This document shows positions 22,063 to 33,480 of a stretch of DNA of 64,000 nucleotides, piece after piece. How positions within the stretch are numbered: the stretch's first letter is position 1; each line of letters starts with the position of its first letter. Position numbers and translations under genes: made by a program. Source of the stretch: Tetrastigma voinierianum (Eukaryota > Streptophyta > Magnoliopsida > Vitales > Vitaceae); contig JAEQBH010002365.1 of NCBI GenBank assembly GCA_016808115.1, forward strand, positions 1,178,001-1,242,000, written 5' to 3'. The notes under the pieces were generated by a model that had not been told where the DNA came from, did not search any database, and worked only from the letters and a program-made list of their open reading frames with translations.

Positions 22063-22413
22063 TCATCTGCAGGCCGCTTCTAACCTTGAAAGATGGTCTG
22101 CGACTAGGTTCTCTGTTCCCTTCTTGTCTTTTATCTCTAGGTCAAATTCTTGTAATAGGAGTACCCATCGTATTAATCTCGGTTTCGCGTCCTTTTTAGT
22201 CATTAGGTACTTTATGGCTGAGTGGTCAGTGTGCACTATTACCTTATTGCCAATCAAATAGGGCTTAAATTTGTCAAAAGAAACGAAAACAATGGCAGTT
22301 CCTTTCGTGGTGGCATGGTTTAGCGAATCATTCAAAGTACGTAGCATAGTAGATAACACAGTATCTTTCTCTTTTCTGTCCCAGCACTGTTCCGATTGCA
22401 TAGTCACTGGCAT
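22063..22413 (-). pseudogene. RNase H domain of element A
   Basis: This is an open minus-strand frame with LNHATTKGTAIVFVSFDKFK, YLIGNKVIVHTDHSAIKYL and KPRLIRWVLLLQEFDLEI, then KKGTENLVADHLSRLE. The sequence is nearly uninterrupted here, and D-H-S-A-I-K is the usual plant Ty3/gypsy RNase H segment. The frame overlaps the RT remnant in another frame, showing a single frameshift between them. Confidence 0.85.
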
Positions 22414-23720
22414 CGCACATTAGCTCAAATGGAAGGTCCCAATCTGGTGTTACTACTATAAGGGTTGATACCAATCTATCTTTTAGAATTGAGAATGCTT
22501 GCACACACTGCTCATCAAAATCAAATGGTGTGCCTTGAACCAGCAAAATAGACAAGGGCTTTGCAATATAAGAAAAATCTTTTATGAACAACTTATAGAA
22601 CCCGGCGTGTCCCAGAAAGCTTCTTATGCCCTTTACCAATGGTGGAGGAGGTAGTTTCTCTATTGCCTCGATTTTTGCTTTGTCTACCTCTATTCCTCTT
22701 GCGGAAATCCGGTGCCCAAGTACTATGCCCTCTTGTACCATAAAATGGCACTTCTCCCAGTCAGCACAGATTGGTTTCCTCACATCTTAATGGCCCCAGA
22801 TCTCAAGTTTTCAGAGACGATTGTCAAGGGTTCCTCAATATTGAAATTAGATCCGTGAGCACCTCGATTGTCTTTTCGACCATATCGAGGAGAATATGGC
22901 CGTCATACGTATTTGGAATGTGCCTAGTGCGTTGCTGCGGCAGAAGAACATCTGGAAATGCAAATGTACCATATGGGCATGTGAGATAATGGTACTTCTC
23001 TAATCCTCTACGGAGAGCTATCTTGGTTGATTGTGCAGAATACCATCTGAAATAGTAGTATTCATGCTTTCTCAGAAGCTATCCAGCATCCCGATCGAGA
23101 AGCAGCCGGTGGGAAATGGTCTTTGAGGGTAGCCTTATTCAATTTCCGGTAGTCGATGCAAATCCTCAGCACTGTGAGAAATTGTTCTAGAAAGCGACAA
23201 TGTATTCTCTGTCTTTATCAGATTTGTTCCTTCCTTTAGGCACTAATTGTGCCCAGGACTCACCGTACCTTGTCGAAATGGGATATATAACCAGAACATC
23301 CAAACCACTTTAGTACTTTATACAGAACTTCTCCTTTCTTAATTAGGATTCGGTCTCCTACATTAGCCTAACTGAAGGATTATGACCATCTTCTAAATTT
23401 TGATGCATGCACATAGAGAGCGAATCCCCTTTAAATCGGTAGAGACCCGACCAAGCACATTCTTGTGATGCAGAGTACTCTCGATGAAAACTATCTTCTT
23501 CTGTTGCAATCAAGGACGATGAAATGATTACTGGTAATGAGGAGGCATTTCCAAGATAAGCATACCTCAAATGGCTAAGTAGTGACTTTTGCTCCATCTT
23601 GGGTGGTTGTTCGAAAGGACGACGACGTTTGGTATTTTCACTAGGGTTCATGTAGTACTTCCTTGCTGACTAGGTTTGAAGGAGTCCATCGCATTTCACA
23701 TACTCTTGACCTCTTCTCCC
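22328..23720 (-). pseudogene. Reverse transcriptase remnant of element A
   Basis: The best preserved part is the thumb/connection (22783-22328), with WEKCHFMVQEGIVLGHRIS and RGIEVDKAKIEAIEKL, then VKGIRSFLGHAGFYKLFIKD, FDEQCVQAFSILK and LPFELMCDASDYAIG. Upstream (22990-22800) a frame reads TCPYGTFAF and DMVEKTIEVL, but the catalytic F-M-D-D is replaced by L-T-D-L, so this RT could not work. The fingers region (23720-22990) is recognisable only in fragments. Confidence 0.82.
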
Positions 23721-23800
23721 AATTTTTAAAATCACTGTACAGGCTAGCCTCCAAGGGGTTAATGAGACCACTTTGGCGAACACTATAGCCTCACGGTTTG

Positions 23801-24163
23801 TCATGAAGCATGTATCCATACGTCGGGTGTCTCGACCTGAAACACATTGAACTTGACCTCGTCATCCTGCGCTCTTAACTGACTCTCCACATCTACATCA
23901 ATCATTGCCCTACTAGTTGCGAGAAATGGTCTACCCAATATTATGGGTATTTCTTTATCTTCTTCCATATCCAGCACGATGAAATCCGCTAGGAAGATGA
24001 ACATGTCTACCTTTACCAGAACGTCTTCTATCACGCCCCTTGGATGCTTTAGTGACCTGTCCGCTAACTGGAGTGTGACTGTAGTTGGTCGAGCTTCACG
24101 TAATCCCAGTCGTTTGAATATGGATAAGGGCATGAGATTAATACTGGCTCCCAAGTCACACAA
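23801..24163 (-). pseudogene. Aspartic protease of element A
   Basis: A continuous frame has MCDLGASINLMPLSIFKRLG, RPTTVTLQLADRSLKHPRGV and IEDVLVKVDMFIFLADFIVL, then PIILGRPFLATSRAMIDV. This is a complete Athila retropepsin of normal length. The catalytic D-S-G has become D-L-G, which should abolish or weaken activity. The frame closes at 23801 before the RT remnant starts. Confidence 0.88.
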
Positions 24164-24229
24164 GGCTCTCTCAAAAATGGAATTCCCGATAGTACACGGG
24201 ATAGTGAAACTTCCTCGGTCTTTTAGCTT

Positions 24230-26146
24230 TTATGGCAGCTTCCTCTGAAGGATGGCACTACATTCCTCGGTGAGATTCACGGTCTCAAACTCCGATAGTC
24301 TTCTCTTCTTTGAAAATATATCCTTCATAAATTTGACATAACTGAGCATATGTTCTAACGCATCAGCAAATGGAATGTTAATGTGTAGTTTCTTGAACAC
24401 TTCCATAAACTTTGCGAACTGCTTGTCCAGTTTATTCTTCTTTAGGTGTTGAGGGTATGGAATTGGGGCAGTGGGTTCAGTCGTGGCTGGTTGATCCTTA
24501 TCCCCAGTTTCTTCTCCCACATACTTTTTCTCTTGGGGTTGCTCCCTTTCTGTCTTGTCATTTGGCACAGTGCGGATTACCTCCTCGGTTTCCACCTCTC
24601 CACATCCTTGGTGTTTGCCACAGTATTGCTAATTCTCTACCAATTCTCAAGGTGACAACTTTTACATTTTCATTACCTTCTCGTCTTGGGTTCACCTTGG
24701 AGTTGCTCGGCAAGGAACCTTGCTGCCTCTTAGTCAACATATTGACCATTTTGCCCATTTGCACCTCTAAGTTTCTTAGTTGCGCTGCCTGATTGTTCAG
24801 TTGAGTGGCCTGATGCTGCATATTCGCCTTTGTCTCATTCATGAAGGCGGTATGAGAGGTAAGCATTTGAGCTAGGGCTTGTTCCAAGTCCACTTTTTTC
24901 TCAGAGGGTGGTTCGCTCACTCGGGGTGGTGGCATGTTGTTCTGATTGCTTCGCCATCCATTAATCTGATTGCTCTGATTATTCTAATTATTACGCCACC
25001 CTTGGCCTTGATTCTGGTTCTGATAGTTGTTGCTCCCATATTGACCCTATTGTTGTGGGCAGTTAAACCTTGACACATCTTTGGGATTTACTCTCTTGTT
25101 GCTATCTCTCGTCGACATTCTACCTTCTTTGTGCAATCCTCCATAAAGTCAGTCCCAGTAGGTTTGATCACAGAGGCGACATTGCGGTACTTTGTTGCCT
25201 ACCAAGTTGTTTAGTAAGCTGTGCTACATGAGCAACCAGATTGCTGAGAACCTAGTTATCTGTGCCGCCCACAGCTTTCACTGGTTTAATCCTATCCCTA
25301 GGCCACTGATTGGTGTTAGTAGCAACATCCTCCGGATTTCTGTAAGCGGTCAGTAGTCTTCTTCATTAGCGCACCTCTGAGGCGTCGATCAACGTGCAGT
25401 CGTAGCCCTCGGACCATTATAGAAAGTATGGACTTGCATCCATTTGGTCAACACATTAGTGTAGGCACCTCCATAACCAATTCATGAAATCCTATCCCCG
25501 TATTCTGCAAGTTCTCTCATACAGTTGTGCGAATGTATTGATCTCTTGCACCAGCTGTGCAATTTTCATAGGTGGGAAGAACTTTGTTAGGAACTTCTCC
25601 ACTAGGTCGTTCCATGAAGTAATGGAATCCGGTAGCTCACTTGTCAACCAGTGTTTAACTCTATCACCTAGGTAAGGAGCGAAGGAACAATCTCGATGCG
25701 AGTGCCTCTTTAGTTACCCCATTATACTTGACCGTGTCACATACTTCGATGAAGTTGGTCAAGTGCATATTCGGATTCTCACTTAGCAATTCGTGGAACA
25801 GGATGTTTTGAAGCATCTACAAGGTTACTAACTTCATCTTGAAGTTGTTTGCTTGAATGGTTGGTCTTCAGATAGTTGTCTGAACAACTATAGGTGGTAT
25901 GGCGAACTCTTCTAGCAACATAAACGGATCATCTGGCTGTATAAACGGCCTGGGCGCCTGCTTCCTACCATTATTCCCATTATGACCCCCTTGCGATCGT
26001 TTAGCTTGGCCGTGATCTTGCTCTACATTGTGCATGATTACTAGATTTCTCTGTTGTGCTTCTCTTTGATCTCTGCGTAAACGGTGTAAGGTTCTTTTAC
26101 AGTTCGGGATCAAGCAGAATGTAGTTGACTCTGACCTTGGCCGCAT
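24230..26146 (-). pseudogene. gag of element A
   Basis: Three main segments are visible. The N-terminal part (26146-25868) is polar and ends with DDPFMLLEEFAIPPIVVQ. The gag core (about 25850-25480, several frames) contains NPNMHLTNFIEVCDTVKYNG, SWNDLVEKFLTKFFPPMKI and an INTFAQLYE-like stretch. The C-terminal part (24935-24230) contains QHQATQLNNQAAQLRNLEVQ, MGKMVNMLTKRQQGSLPSN, INIPFADALEHMLSYVKFM and FETVNLTEECSAILQRKLP, the coiled-coil and gag-protease linker typical of Athila. The sequence between 25480 and 24950 is too broken to read. Confidence 0.82.
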
Positions 26147-26291
26147 ACACTTTCATTTGTAACCTTAGCGTGATCACACACAAAAGCATAGGGACAAATT
26201 CTGGCTTACTTGTATAAGCAAAATAAAATAAAAAGGAAAATTCAAGAGTAATATCTAATTGCACTCTTGTCAATATCAACACTAAAACTTC

Positions 26292-26307
26292 TCCCCGACA
26301 ATGGCCA
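26292..26307 (-). other. Primer-binding site of element A
   Basis: On the element strand the sequence is TGGCCATTGTCGGGGA, preceded by CTATCAAGTTTT. It differs slightly from the TGGCGCCGTTGCCGGGGA complement of tRNA-Asp used by Athila-type elements (family knowledge). Its place eight bases inside the LTR end supports the call. Confidence 0.7.
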
Positions 26308-26313
26308 AAAACT

Positions 26314-27459
26314 TGATAGGCCGAAAGCGTGATGTGTAAAATGTGTACGCCTATGTGCACAAGTGCACGCGTCGTATCAAGTAATATAGTGTACCTTGGT
26401 ACGGATATCGATCAAGAAATTGGCCTTATAATATTATCTGGACTTAAACTTTGAATGGCTATCTAACTAACATATGTGATTAAAACTAAAGCTAAATTAA
26501 CTTGTGAAATTACTTTGCTTGTAAAGACTAGAGGATTTGTCTCCCCACCACCTTTGATGGATTATTATCTAGAGGAATTTATTGATCTATTAATGATTCT
26601 CGATGGCCAGGGTGTCGTGCCTACAGATCATCTTTCTGGTATATTCGCTATCACCGCCGAGTAGGTTTGGTACATCTACGCCCCAGGCCAATACTCGAAA
26701 CTCCTAAATGTTTACAGCCTGTCATCCTCTCGAATCGAGATATCTCATTCTGGATTTAACCGGGTCGGCTCTATTCGAAGTCCTTGGGGTCCTTATCTCG
26801 ATCCTCGGATACCAATGAGATCATGTCAATGTTGGCCCGAAAACGTCACCATGAATATACACCACGAGATATAGAGGCGATCGTGCAAATCATAAATAAA
26901 GCTGAATAATATAAGTTTTAGCATTAATCAACTCCAATTGTGTGAAATTCAGCAAAACCTTAGAAGCAGTCTAAGAACATTTTGGAATTGATTGCACCCG
27001 CTAATTCTATAAATCATCGATAGTTTATCATAAAGAAAATCTGAATGGTAGTCTTCTCCAATGATTCAGGTGCTGCTTTGTAGTTTTAGTGCTTTCTCCC
27101 TGCATCGTTGATACGATGCCTCCAAATTAGGTCTCCCTTGCTTTTTATGATTATGAGGCAAAAATCGTGATGACGTCGCGACATTGAGAAGTTCGTTGAC
27201 TTTTTCTTTAGATTGTAGGAGCGTGGCGACCTTGAGGAAGCGTCACGGCCATTTAGAAACGTCCGCAGCGGCTGGAGCGTCAAAGCGTTCTTCCTTATTT
27301 CTTCTCCGTCTTCTTTTCTGTCCAAAATGATCCGAAAACCACACCTTTGCATGTGCACATAGATCCAGAGGAAATCAAATATCGGTATAATCGCTTATTT
27401 AAATAAAAATTGAATTTAAAAACGTGGAAGGGTGCGGGCATGGTGTTTAAATCTCATCA
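26314..27459 (-). repeat. 5' LTR of element A
   Basis: This 1.15 kb LTR in minus orientation starts TGATGAGATTTAAACACC at 27459 and ends CCTATCA at 26314, next to the primer-binding site. It carries only a few palindrome-like words (GACGTCGCGACATT at about 27174, GGCGACC and CGTCACGGCC nearby), so the word array is poor here. The small frames inside are not coding. No second copy is present in the window. Confidence 0.75.
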
Positions 27460-28243
27460 CAGAGCTACAGAGAAGAATGTTCTTTGCTCAGAAGGAAACA
27501 TTACTGAGATGGGTTGCTCTAAATGACAAGATTTTAGGAAAAGTCAATTCTCCAAGGAAAAAGGCAGGGGAAAGACATGTTTCTCCAATCAAGCCTATTT
27601 TTCCAAAAGGTGGATTCATTTCTCCAAGGTACAAAATGAAGTTCACTAGGGACAACACTTCTCTAAGAGGCTGATTTTTTTCCTCAAGAGAGAAGATTGC
27701 GGACAATTTCACTTCTCCAAGGAATCTGGTAGGGGAAAGACATGTTTCTCCAGCCATACCTGTTTTTCTAAGATGTAGACCCAGTTCTCCAAGGGTGGAG
27801 GATGCAACGAAGGAAAAGCCTATGAGGTGTATCATTCCTCCTGTGGTTTCTCTTGGTCAAAGGTGGCATGTGGTATAGCATAAAAAAATTTCCCCAAAGG
27901 CTATATAGGACCCAGAGGCAAAGAGCAACTGATAGAAGGCAACTCATTGATGTACTTGGGGAAATCCAAAAGAAAGATGCCATGGAGTTAGAGAAAGTGA
28001 AGGAAGGAATGGTTCCTAGCTTGGAAAAAAACAAATTTTGGGAGGAAAGCTACCGAGGATATGGAGTCAATGAGTAGTGTAGATGAAGTGATGAATTCGG
28101 AGGCCTTAATGATAGGTGAAATCCTGTTCTTTAGAGATTGTTCCTCTTGTTTCTCTACCATTGCCAACTATTTTCCAGAAGTAAAAAAAAAAACGAGAGG
28201 AAGACTAGTAGAGGTAGAAGGGAAGCCTTTGGGCACGAGAGAA
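27460..28243 (+). pseudogene. gag C-terminal region of element D with in-phase repeats
   Basis: The sequence is readable mainly in one frame, with stops. TTCTCCAAGG, encoding Ser-Pro-Arg, occurs at 27548, 27620, 27713 and 27785. The second pair repeats the first at an offset of exactly 165 bp (55 codons), together with AGGGGAAAGACATG. The 27870-27960 part reads KKFPQRLYRTQRQRATDRRQ, a conserved basic block in Tat/Ogre gag. An acidic linker (EKVKEGMVPSLEKNKFWEES) follows. No zinc knuckle is visible. The gag core itself is missing to the left. Confidence 0.6.
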
Positions 28244-28244
28244 G

Positions 28245-28820
28245 ATGCTGAGCCCACTTGTTAGAGTTACCATAGAATCCTCTGAAGAATGCAAACCTCA
28301 GAAGGTGATACTTGAGAAATCCTCAATGGAAATGACAAAGCATATAAAGCCTTTGTACTTAAGAGCCCATCTCAATGGTAGACCGGTATCCAAGGTACTG
28401 ATAGATAATGGATCAACAGTAAATGTAATGCCATTGAGAATGCTAAGAGCTCTAGGAAGGAGCATTAATGATCTGATAGAAATAGAGGTGGATGTGTCTA
28501 CCTTTACCGGAGAAGTATCCAAGACCCTAGGGATACTACCTATAGATATCACCATTGGTAGCAAAACTGCATTATCTACTATTTTTGTGATAGACTCTAC
28601 TACAAATTACAACATTTTGTTAGGGAGGAGCTGGATTCATGCTAACTAGTGTGTGTCATCTTCTCTTCATCAGTTCTTACTGTTTTGGAAAGGTAATGAA
28701 GTAGCGGATAGATAAGCAACCCTTCATGGTAGCTATAGACTATCTGGAAGCTAGGTATTATGATCAAGAATTCGGTCCTATCAAGTTCACTAGTAGAAGG
28801 AAAGATGAGATCCCAAGGAA
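28245..28820 (+). pseudogene. Aspartic protease of element D
   Basis: An open frame (28245-28649) reads KPLYLRAHLNGRPVSKVLID and NGSTVNVMPLRMLRALGRS, then STFTGEVSKTLGILPIDITI and YNILLGRSWIHAN. The catalytic motif is D-N-G-S at 28404-28415. This is the Tat/Ogre retropepsin: long, with a threonine-rich second half. After a stop at 28650 the family's downstream segment is still readable in other frames (DYLEARYYDQEFGPIKF and RRKDEIP) up to the insertion of E. Confidence 0.87.
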
Positions 28821-28822
28821 AA

Positions 28823-31713
28823 TGATGAGTCTTAAACTCATCTATTTTTAATCCATTTTTCTGGCTTGTTTTTAGTATTTTCAAAGCCGTTTAATGCCAA
28901 ATTATGGATTATTTACAAACTTTGTGTTTTGCAGAAGTTAATTCAAAAAGGAGAGATTTCAATGAAAAGAAGAAAACGACAATTACGCGAGTCACTACGT
29001 CGCGATAGAATTCGCTGGGTCACGACAAACATCTAAGAAAATGGCTAGAGAACTGTGTCGTAACAATATTTTCCGTGTCGAAACACAAGATCTAAAAAAA
29101 TGGCAAATGAGCTAGGTTGCAACAAAAGATAGCATGTCGTGACAGGAAATGGGAAGAAGCTAGCTGAAACAAAGATTAGTTATGTTGCGACATAATGGAA
29201 GATCAGAAGGCAGAATCTATGTCGCGACAGAATATACTATGTCGCAACACTGACTCTTGCAACATGGAGGAGCTGGTTAAGACAGAAAAGAGCACTAAAA
29301 GAAGAAGTTCAGTCGTGACAAGAAAATCTATGTCACGATAAATGACGCTTCCTTGTTGAAATGGCCTAGTCGCAACCAAGGAACTCGATGTTGCAACATA
29401 CATCAAGCTGAGGAGATAAGTCTATGTCGCGACATGGATATTAATGTCGATAACTGAAATGAGGCGAATAGAGGAAAGCGAGGTCACGGCCGACTTTTAT
29501 ATGTCGCGTGGTTTTGACCTGTCTGAAAGAAGTCTTTGTCGCGATATAACAAGCTGGGTCGACATAATGAGTAAAGTGAACACGAAGAGTCTTGTCGATA
29601 TGGCTTGGGTCGCGACGACAAATATTGACAACACCAAGAGTCATGTCGCTGACATGAACAAGGCTGCAACAAGAGTGACTCATTGTGACAAGCCTGCAAT
29701 GCGTGACAATCTGAAAAATACAAGTTAGTGTTGCAACATAGCCTGAATAGAGATGTTGTTGCGACATAAAAACTGGATCCACGACACCGACCTTGGCCTG
29801 TGAAATTGTTCTGCGACTTGATTAGCGATGTTGCGACATGACATTTTGAGGAATGCATAAAAAATATTGTCACGACAAAGGAAACTACATCGCTGACGAG
29901 TTTTCATCTTGAAAGACTATCATATGGCAATCTACGATGTCGCAACTTAAGTAGAAGAGCTTTAAGTCACTTTAAGTCGCGACGGGATATTTTTGCCTGC
30001 AAAAAGACCACACAACAAAAACACAAAACTTTATCGGGACAAAACTTCTAGATCCTTTGTGAGAGAAGGCAAATTTGGGCCGCTAATTTTTAGTGATTCA
30101 CATAGCCTGATTTTAGGGCCTAAACTTTTAGGGATTTATAAATAGAAATGGCTGTGACGAAGGGAGTCAATCGGGACAACATAGACAGACAGTACTGGGG
30201 CGAGGACTCTTTTGTATTATATTTTTCTTTTATTTTCTTATTTTTTTCTTCTTTTCTTCGTAGATTAGATTTAGAGTATAGTAGCAAGATTTGTTTCTTG
30301 GATACGAAATAGTAAATTGTTTATAAGTTTTGAAGTTGAATTTAAAATCTGAAATTCATTTACGATTACTGTTTGAATTCAATGAAGTCCAGACAAAAGC
30401 TGGAACTCATTTCTTCAATTGATTGCATGTACAGTGAAATTTTCCTAATCAGTATTTCAGTGTATATTGTAATCCAGTTTTTGAGAACACAACTTCTGTT
30501 GGGAAAGATCTGAGGTTAGTTATGGTCTTTTCTACACATTGAGAAGAAAATTTCTTGAGTTGATGGTTTTGAATTTATTTGGATGGTGATGTTGTGAAAT
30601 TAATTGTTCCCAATCTTAGTAGCTTATACCCGTAGAAAATTTATTGTCGACTTTGATTTCGGGAGGCCCTCACGAGTGACACGAGATGGAGATTACGAGC
30701 TTAGACCGGAGTTACTTAGGGTATACTGAACTAATATTAGAAGAACTAATGATCTCGAAACTACTTGATAAATCCTCATTGCTCATGGTTTGAGAATGGG
30801 TTGAGTGATATATCAATTTAATAATTAATTCTCTGATGCGGAATATTAGTCTTAATCCCGTGTTAGCATGAGATCTAATCAAGGAAAGAGAAAACCCTTT
30901 CAGATCTTAAGGATGAGACATCATTCATTTTGTATAAATTTAGCAACTGCCTTGTCTTGGGAAGCAAGAAATTTGTAGTCATAAGAAATGGGTATGAAGT
31001 ATTGGAAAAGAAAAATACCTAAATCTTACAAAGAATTGATTAGAATCATGTTTCAGAAATGAACATGAATTTACTCAGTGAAAAGTATGGTTAGAGGAGG
31101 AATCCGAGCCTGCTACACCTTGCCTCTTGGCAAATTAAGTTCAACTCGGAGAAAAATTGAATTAGATTATGATGCAGGAATTAATAATTTCACAACAGTG
31201 AAATCCCAGTGTCCTTTTCTAGCAATAATGCAGTTGAGTCCGGTTATATTTAGGATTTACATTGTTCCCTTTATTTTAAATATAGGATTCCTGTTATTAA
31301 AATTCGTATTAGGTTACTAAATTTTATCTAAACTAGACGTTCAAATAGTGTAGATCTTGAGTAGTTGGGGTACTTGAAGTTTAAATTCTTTTCATTCTGC
31401 GCAGAACAATATAGGACATAGGTCCACTTTATTACTTATCTGACTGTGCACTTACTTGATTTTAAGACCAAACTAAATCTTTAATTTAGTTTATTACAAA
31501 ACAATTCTTCTTATAAGCATACAAGTTATATTTGGTTTTAACAAGTTTTTGGAGCCGTTGCCGGGGATTAATTTATAGTCTTTTGGTAATGGTTTCATAA
31601 ATTTGAATATGCACAACATATGGTCTTATCATGTTTTTGGCGTCGTTGCCAGGGATTCTAGTTAGTCTTTGGTAATAGTGGCAGAAATTTGTTTATATCA
31701 TTTGGTCTTAACA
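28823..31713 (+). repeat. 5' LTR of element E
   Basis: This 2.89 kb LTR starts TGATGAGTCTTAAACTCATC and ends GGTCTTAACA. The word array lies at about 28990-29985 and the TATA box at 30134. From 31532 onward it contains two complete modules that each begin with a primer-binding-site look-alike. I place the end after them because solo LTR C, with its target duplication, shows that such modules belong to the LTR, and because the 3' LTR here carries them too. Confidence 0.8.
30134..30144 (+). promoter_or_regulatory. TATA box of the E 5' LTR
   Basis: The sequence is TTTATAAATAG, about 150 bp after the last array word (GTCGCGAC near 29976). The 3' LTR counterpart is ATAAATATAAA at 39256-39267. Confidence 0.65.
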
Positions 31714-31737
31714 AGTTTTTGGCGTCGTTGGTCGAGT
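31532..31737 (+). repeat. Primer-binding-site-like modules at the end of the E 5' LTR
   Basis: ACAAGTTTTTGG followed by an AGCCGTTGCCGGGGATT-like core is at 31541-31569. A second core (GGCGTCGTTGCCAGGGATT) is at 31638-31656, and a third, truncated one (GGCGTCGTTGGTCGAG) is at 31720-31737. The spacers share TTTGGTAAT and CATTTGGTCTTAACA. The period is about 82-88 bp. The first two are inside the LTR by the argument from C. The third would be the real primer-binding site of E, diverged at its 3' side. Confidence 0.82.
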
Positions 31738-32169
31738 CGAAAGAATTTAAAAATCAGTATTCTGACAAAATAGAGAGATGCTAATTTGGACATTTTTCTT
31801 TGTTTTACAAAATTTTAGAAAATCAACAAAACGATTTGCGATGGTAGTGAATAACCTACGTGTTGCGATAATGAATATACAATTTTGTTATCAATGACTC
31901 TATTTAGTCTAATGTTTCACTTTCGGGGAAATATTAATTCCATAAGAAAGTGAAACAATTGTTGCCTGAATCTGAGAGGGTAAAAGAACCTTGAAAAGAA
32001 ATGCGAAAGCTACTAGTACTGGAGAAAGAAGTATGGATAATCAAATAGAAAGATTGCAGATAATTCCATAAGAAGAAGAAGCAAAAAGACCACAGAGGAC
32101 TAACATAATGGAGGAATTTTGGAGGCCTATCATTTAGGAAGAGTAATGCGTAGTGGGAACTGACCTCCC

Positions 32170-33480
32170 GTGAAGAAAACAATTTTGAGGTGACGGCTTT
32201 GTTGATGGTGCAGCAACCACCGAGTTCAGGCCACCCTTACGAAGATCCAGTGAGCACTTGGGGAGATTTATGAGGATGGCAAGCTCTTGTGAAACTGAAT
32301 GAGTAAGACAGATGTAATCAAGCTTGACTCTTCCATTTCATTAAGAATGTGGCGACCCATTAGTTTGACTCTCACTTGTTGGGATCGGTGAAAACAAGGA
32401 AGAAGCGGTGGAGGCATTCGCGAAGCTGATTTTCCCTCCCGGCTCTGCTGCGAGAGAGAAGAAGGAAAGAAATCATTGTGTTGGCAAGGATGAGAGTCTC
32501 TACCTTGCATGGAGAGGTGGTGAAGAGGTGCCCTGTCATGGGATCGTCGACCTTCGGATGGACATTTTCTACCATCATGAATTATACCTCGAGGTATAAT
32601 TGAGTGCATCTTATTGTGGAGGTTTAAAAGAATAAGTGCGGAGGAGGCAAGGCAAGTTATTGAACCTTGCCAAATGCAGCCTCGAGACTCCATTTGAATC
32701 TTCGAGACGACAGGATAAGGGAAATGGTCAGGTTAGTTGGATAAAATACGACCATGAAACTGAAACGATGCTGATTATGAACATAAAGTGGCAGAGTAGC
32801 AATGAGGGAAGGGATGCCTGCTGCACATGAAGTTGGAGTAGTGAGAGAAGGAAGGAGAAATAATGCTGAGGGGTATGAGGAAGGAAGAAGCCTGCGAGTT
32901 GAGGAAACAGAGAACCATGAATGAGCGGAGAGTTGCGCAGCCTAACCCCAACATACCACTATAGTCTAGCACTAAAACCATGAAAAATTTTTCGCTATGG
33001 CTGAGGAGAATGCAACATGGAACCAGTTATGAATAGAACCACAATCAGGCTTATACTCGGCTAGGTTGTGTAGCAAACAACAAAATAGAGACCCAATGAG
33101 GAGAGTATCGAGAGCGAAAGAACTCAAACCTTTGAAGATTAGGTGCTGATTCATGGCCGAAAGAACAAAAGGATCAGACAATGTGCGAAAATTTGCTGAA
33201 CTTGAGAATTTCCAAGCTAACTATTATGTTTCAAACAATATCTATGCTACATTGAAAAACTTGGAGACTCAAGTATAGTGGCACAGCTATCATGCAAACC
33301 CATTCGAGAAATACATTTTCTAGTAGTGCGAGATCAATCCTCAGGTCCTCACTAACTAATAAAGAATGATGAATTGCAAGGAAGCAAGAAAATGTAGGAT
33401 AAAGTATGCATGGGCGGGCAGTGAAGAAAGAAGCTGGACTAAGAGGAGCAATTAAAGGATCATGAAGAGAAGACAAATTA
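32170..33480 (+). pseudogene. gag remnant of element E
   Basis: The start region reads VTALLMVQQPPSSGHPYEDP (about 32190-32255), then VKLNE, KNVATH and FDSHLLGSVK, and in a new frame FAKLIFPPGSAAREKKERNH, GKDESLYLAW and MDIFYHHELYLEV (32408-32599). This is the Athila Retrotrans_gag core. LLNLAKCSLETPFESS follows at 32650-32700. Further on, NATWNQL and NNIYATLKNLETQV (about 33000-33280) correspond to the coiled-coil C-terminal part. The gag is recognisable along its full length but broken by at least six stops or frameshifts. Confidence 0.78.

Larger units (their letters stand above)
21181..27459 (-). mobile_element. Element A (Athila-like), 5' portion
   Basis: This is the upstream part of the minus-strand element interrupted by B. 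From right to left it holds the 5' LTR (27459-26314), a primer-binding site (26307-26292), gag (26146-24230), protease (24163-23801), RT (23700-22420), RNase H (22413-22063) and the integrase N-terminus and core (21909-21181). Its LTR is short (1.15 kb) compared with B, C and E. It abuts element D at 27459/27460, so A was probably inserted into D. The other flank is outside the window, so no duplication can be checked. Confidence 0.88.
27460..28822 (+). mobile_element. Element D (Tat/Ogre-like), gag-protease portion
   Basis: This is the left visible part of a plus-strand Ty3/gypsy element of the Tat/Ogre type. It starts abruptly at the element A LTR and ends at the element E LTR (28823). The continuation is at 40787. 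It contains the end of gag with serine-proline repeats, a short KKFPQRLYRTQRQRA block typical of this lineage, and the protease. Confidence 0.85.
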
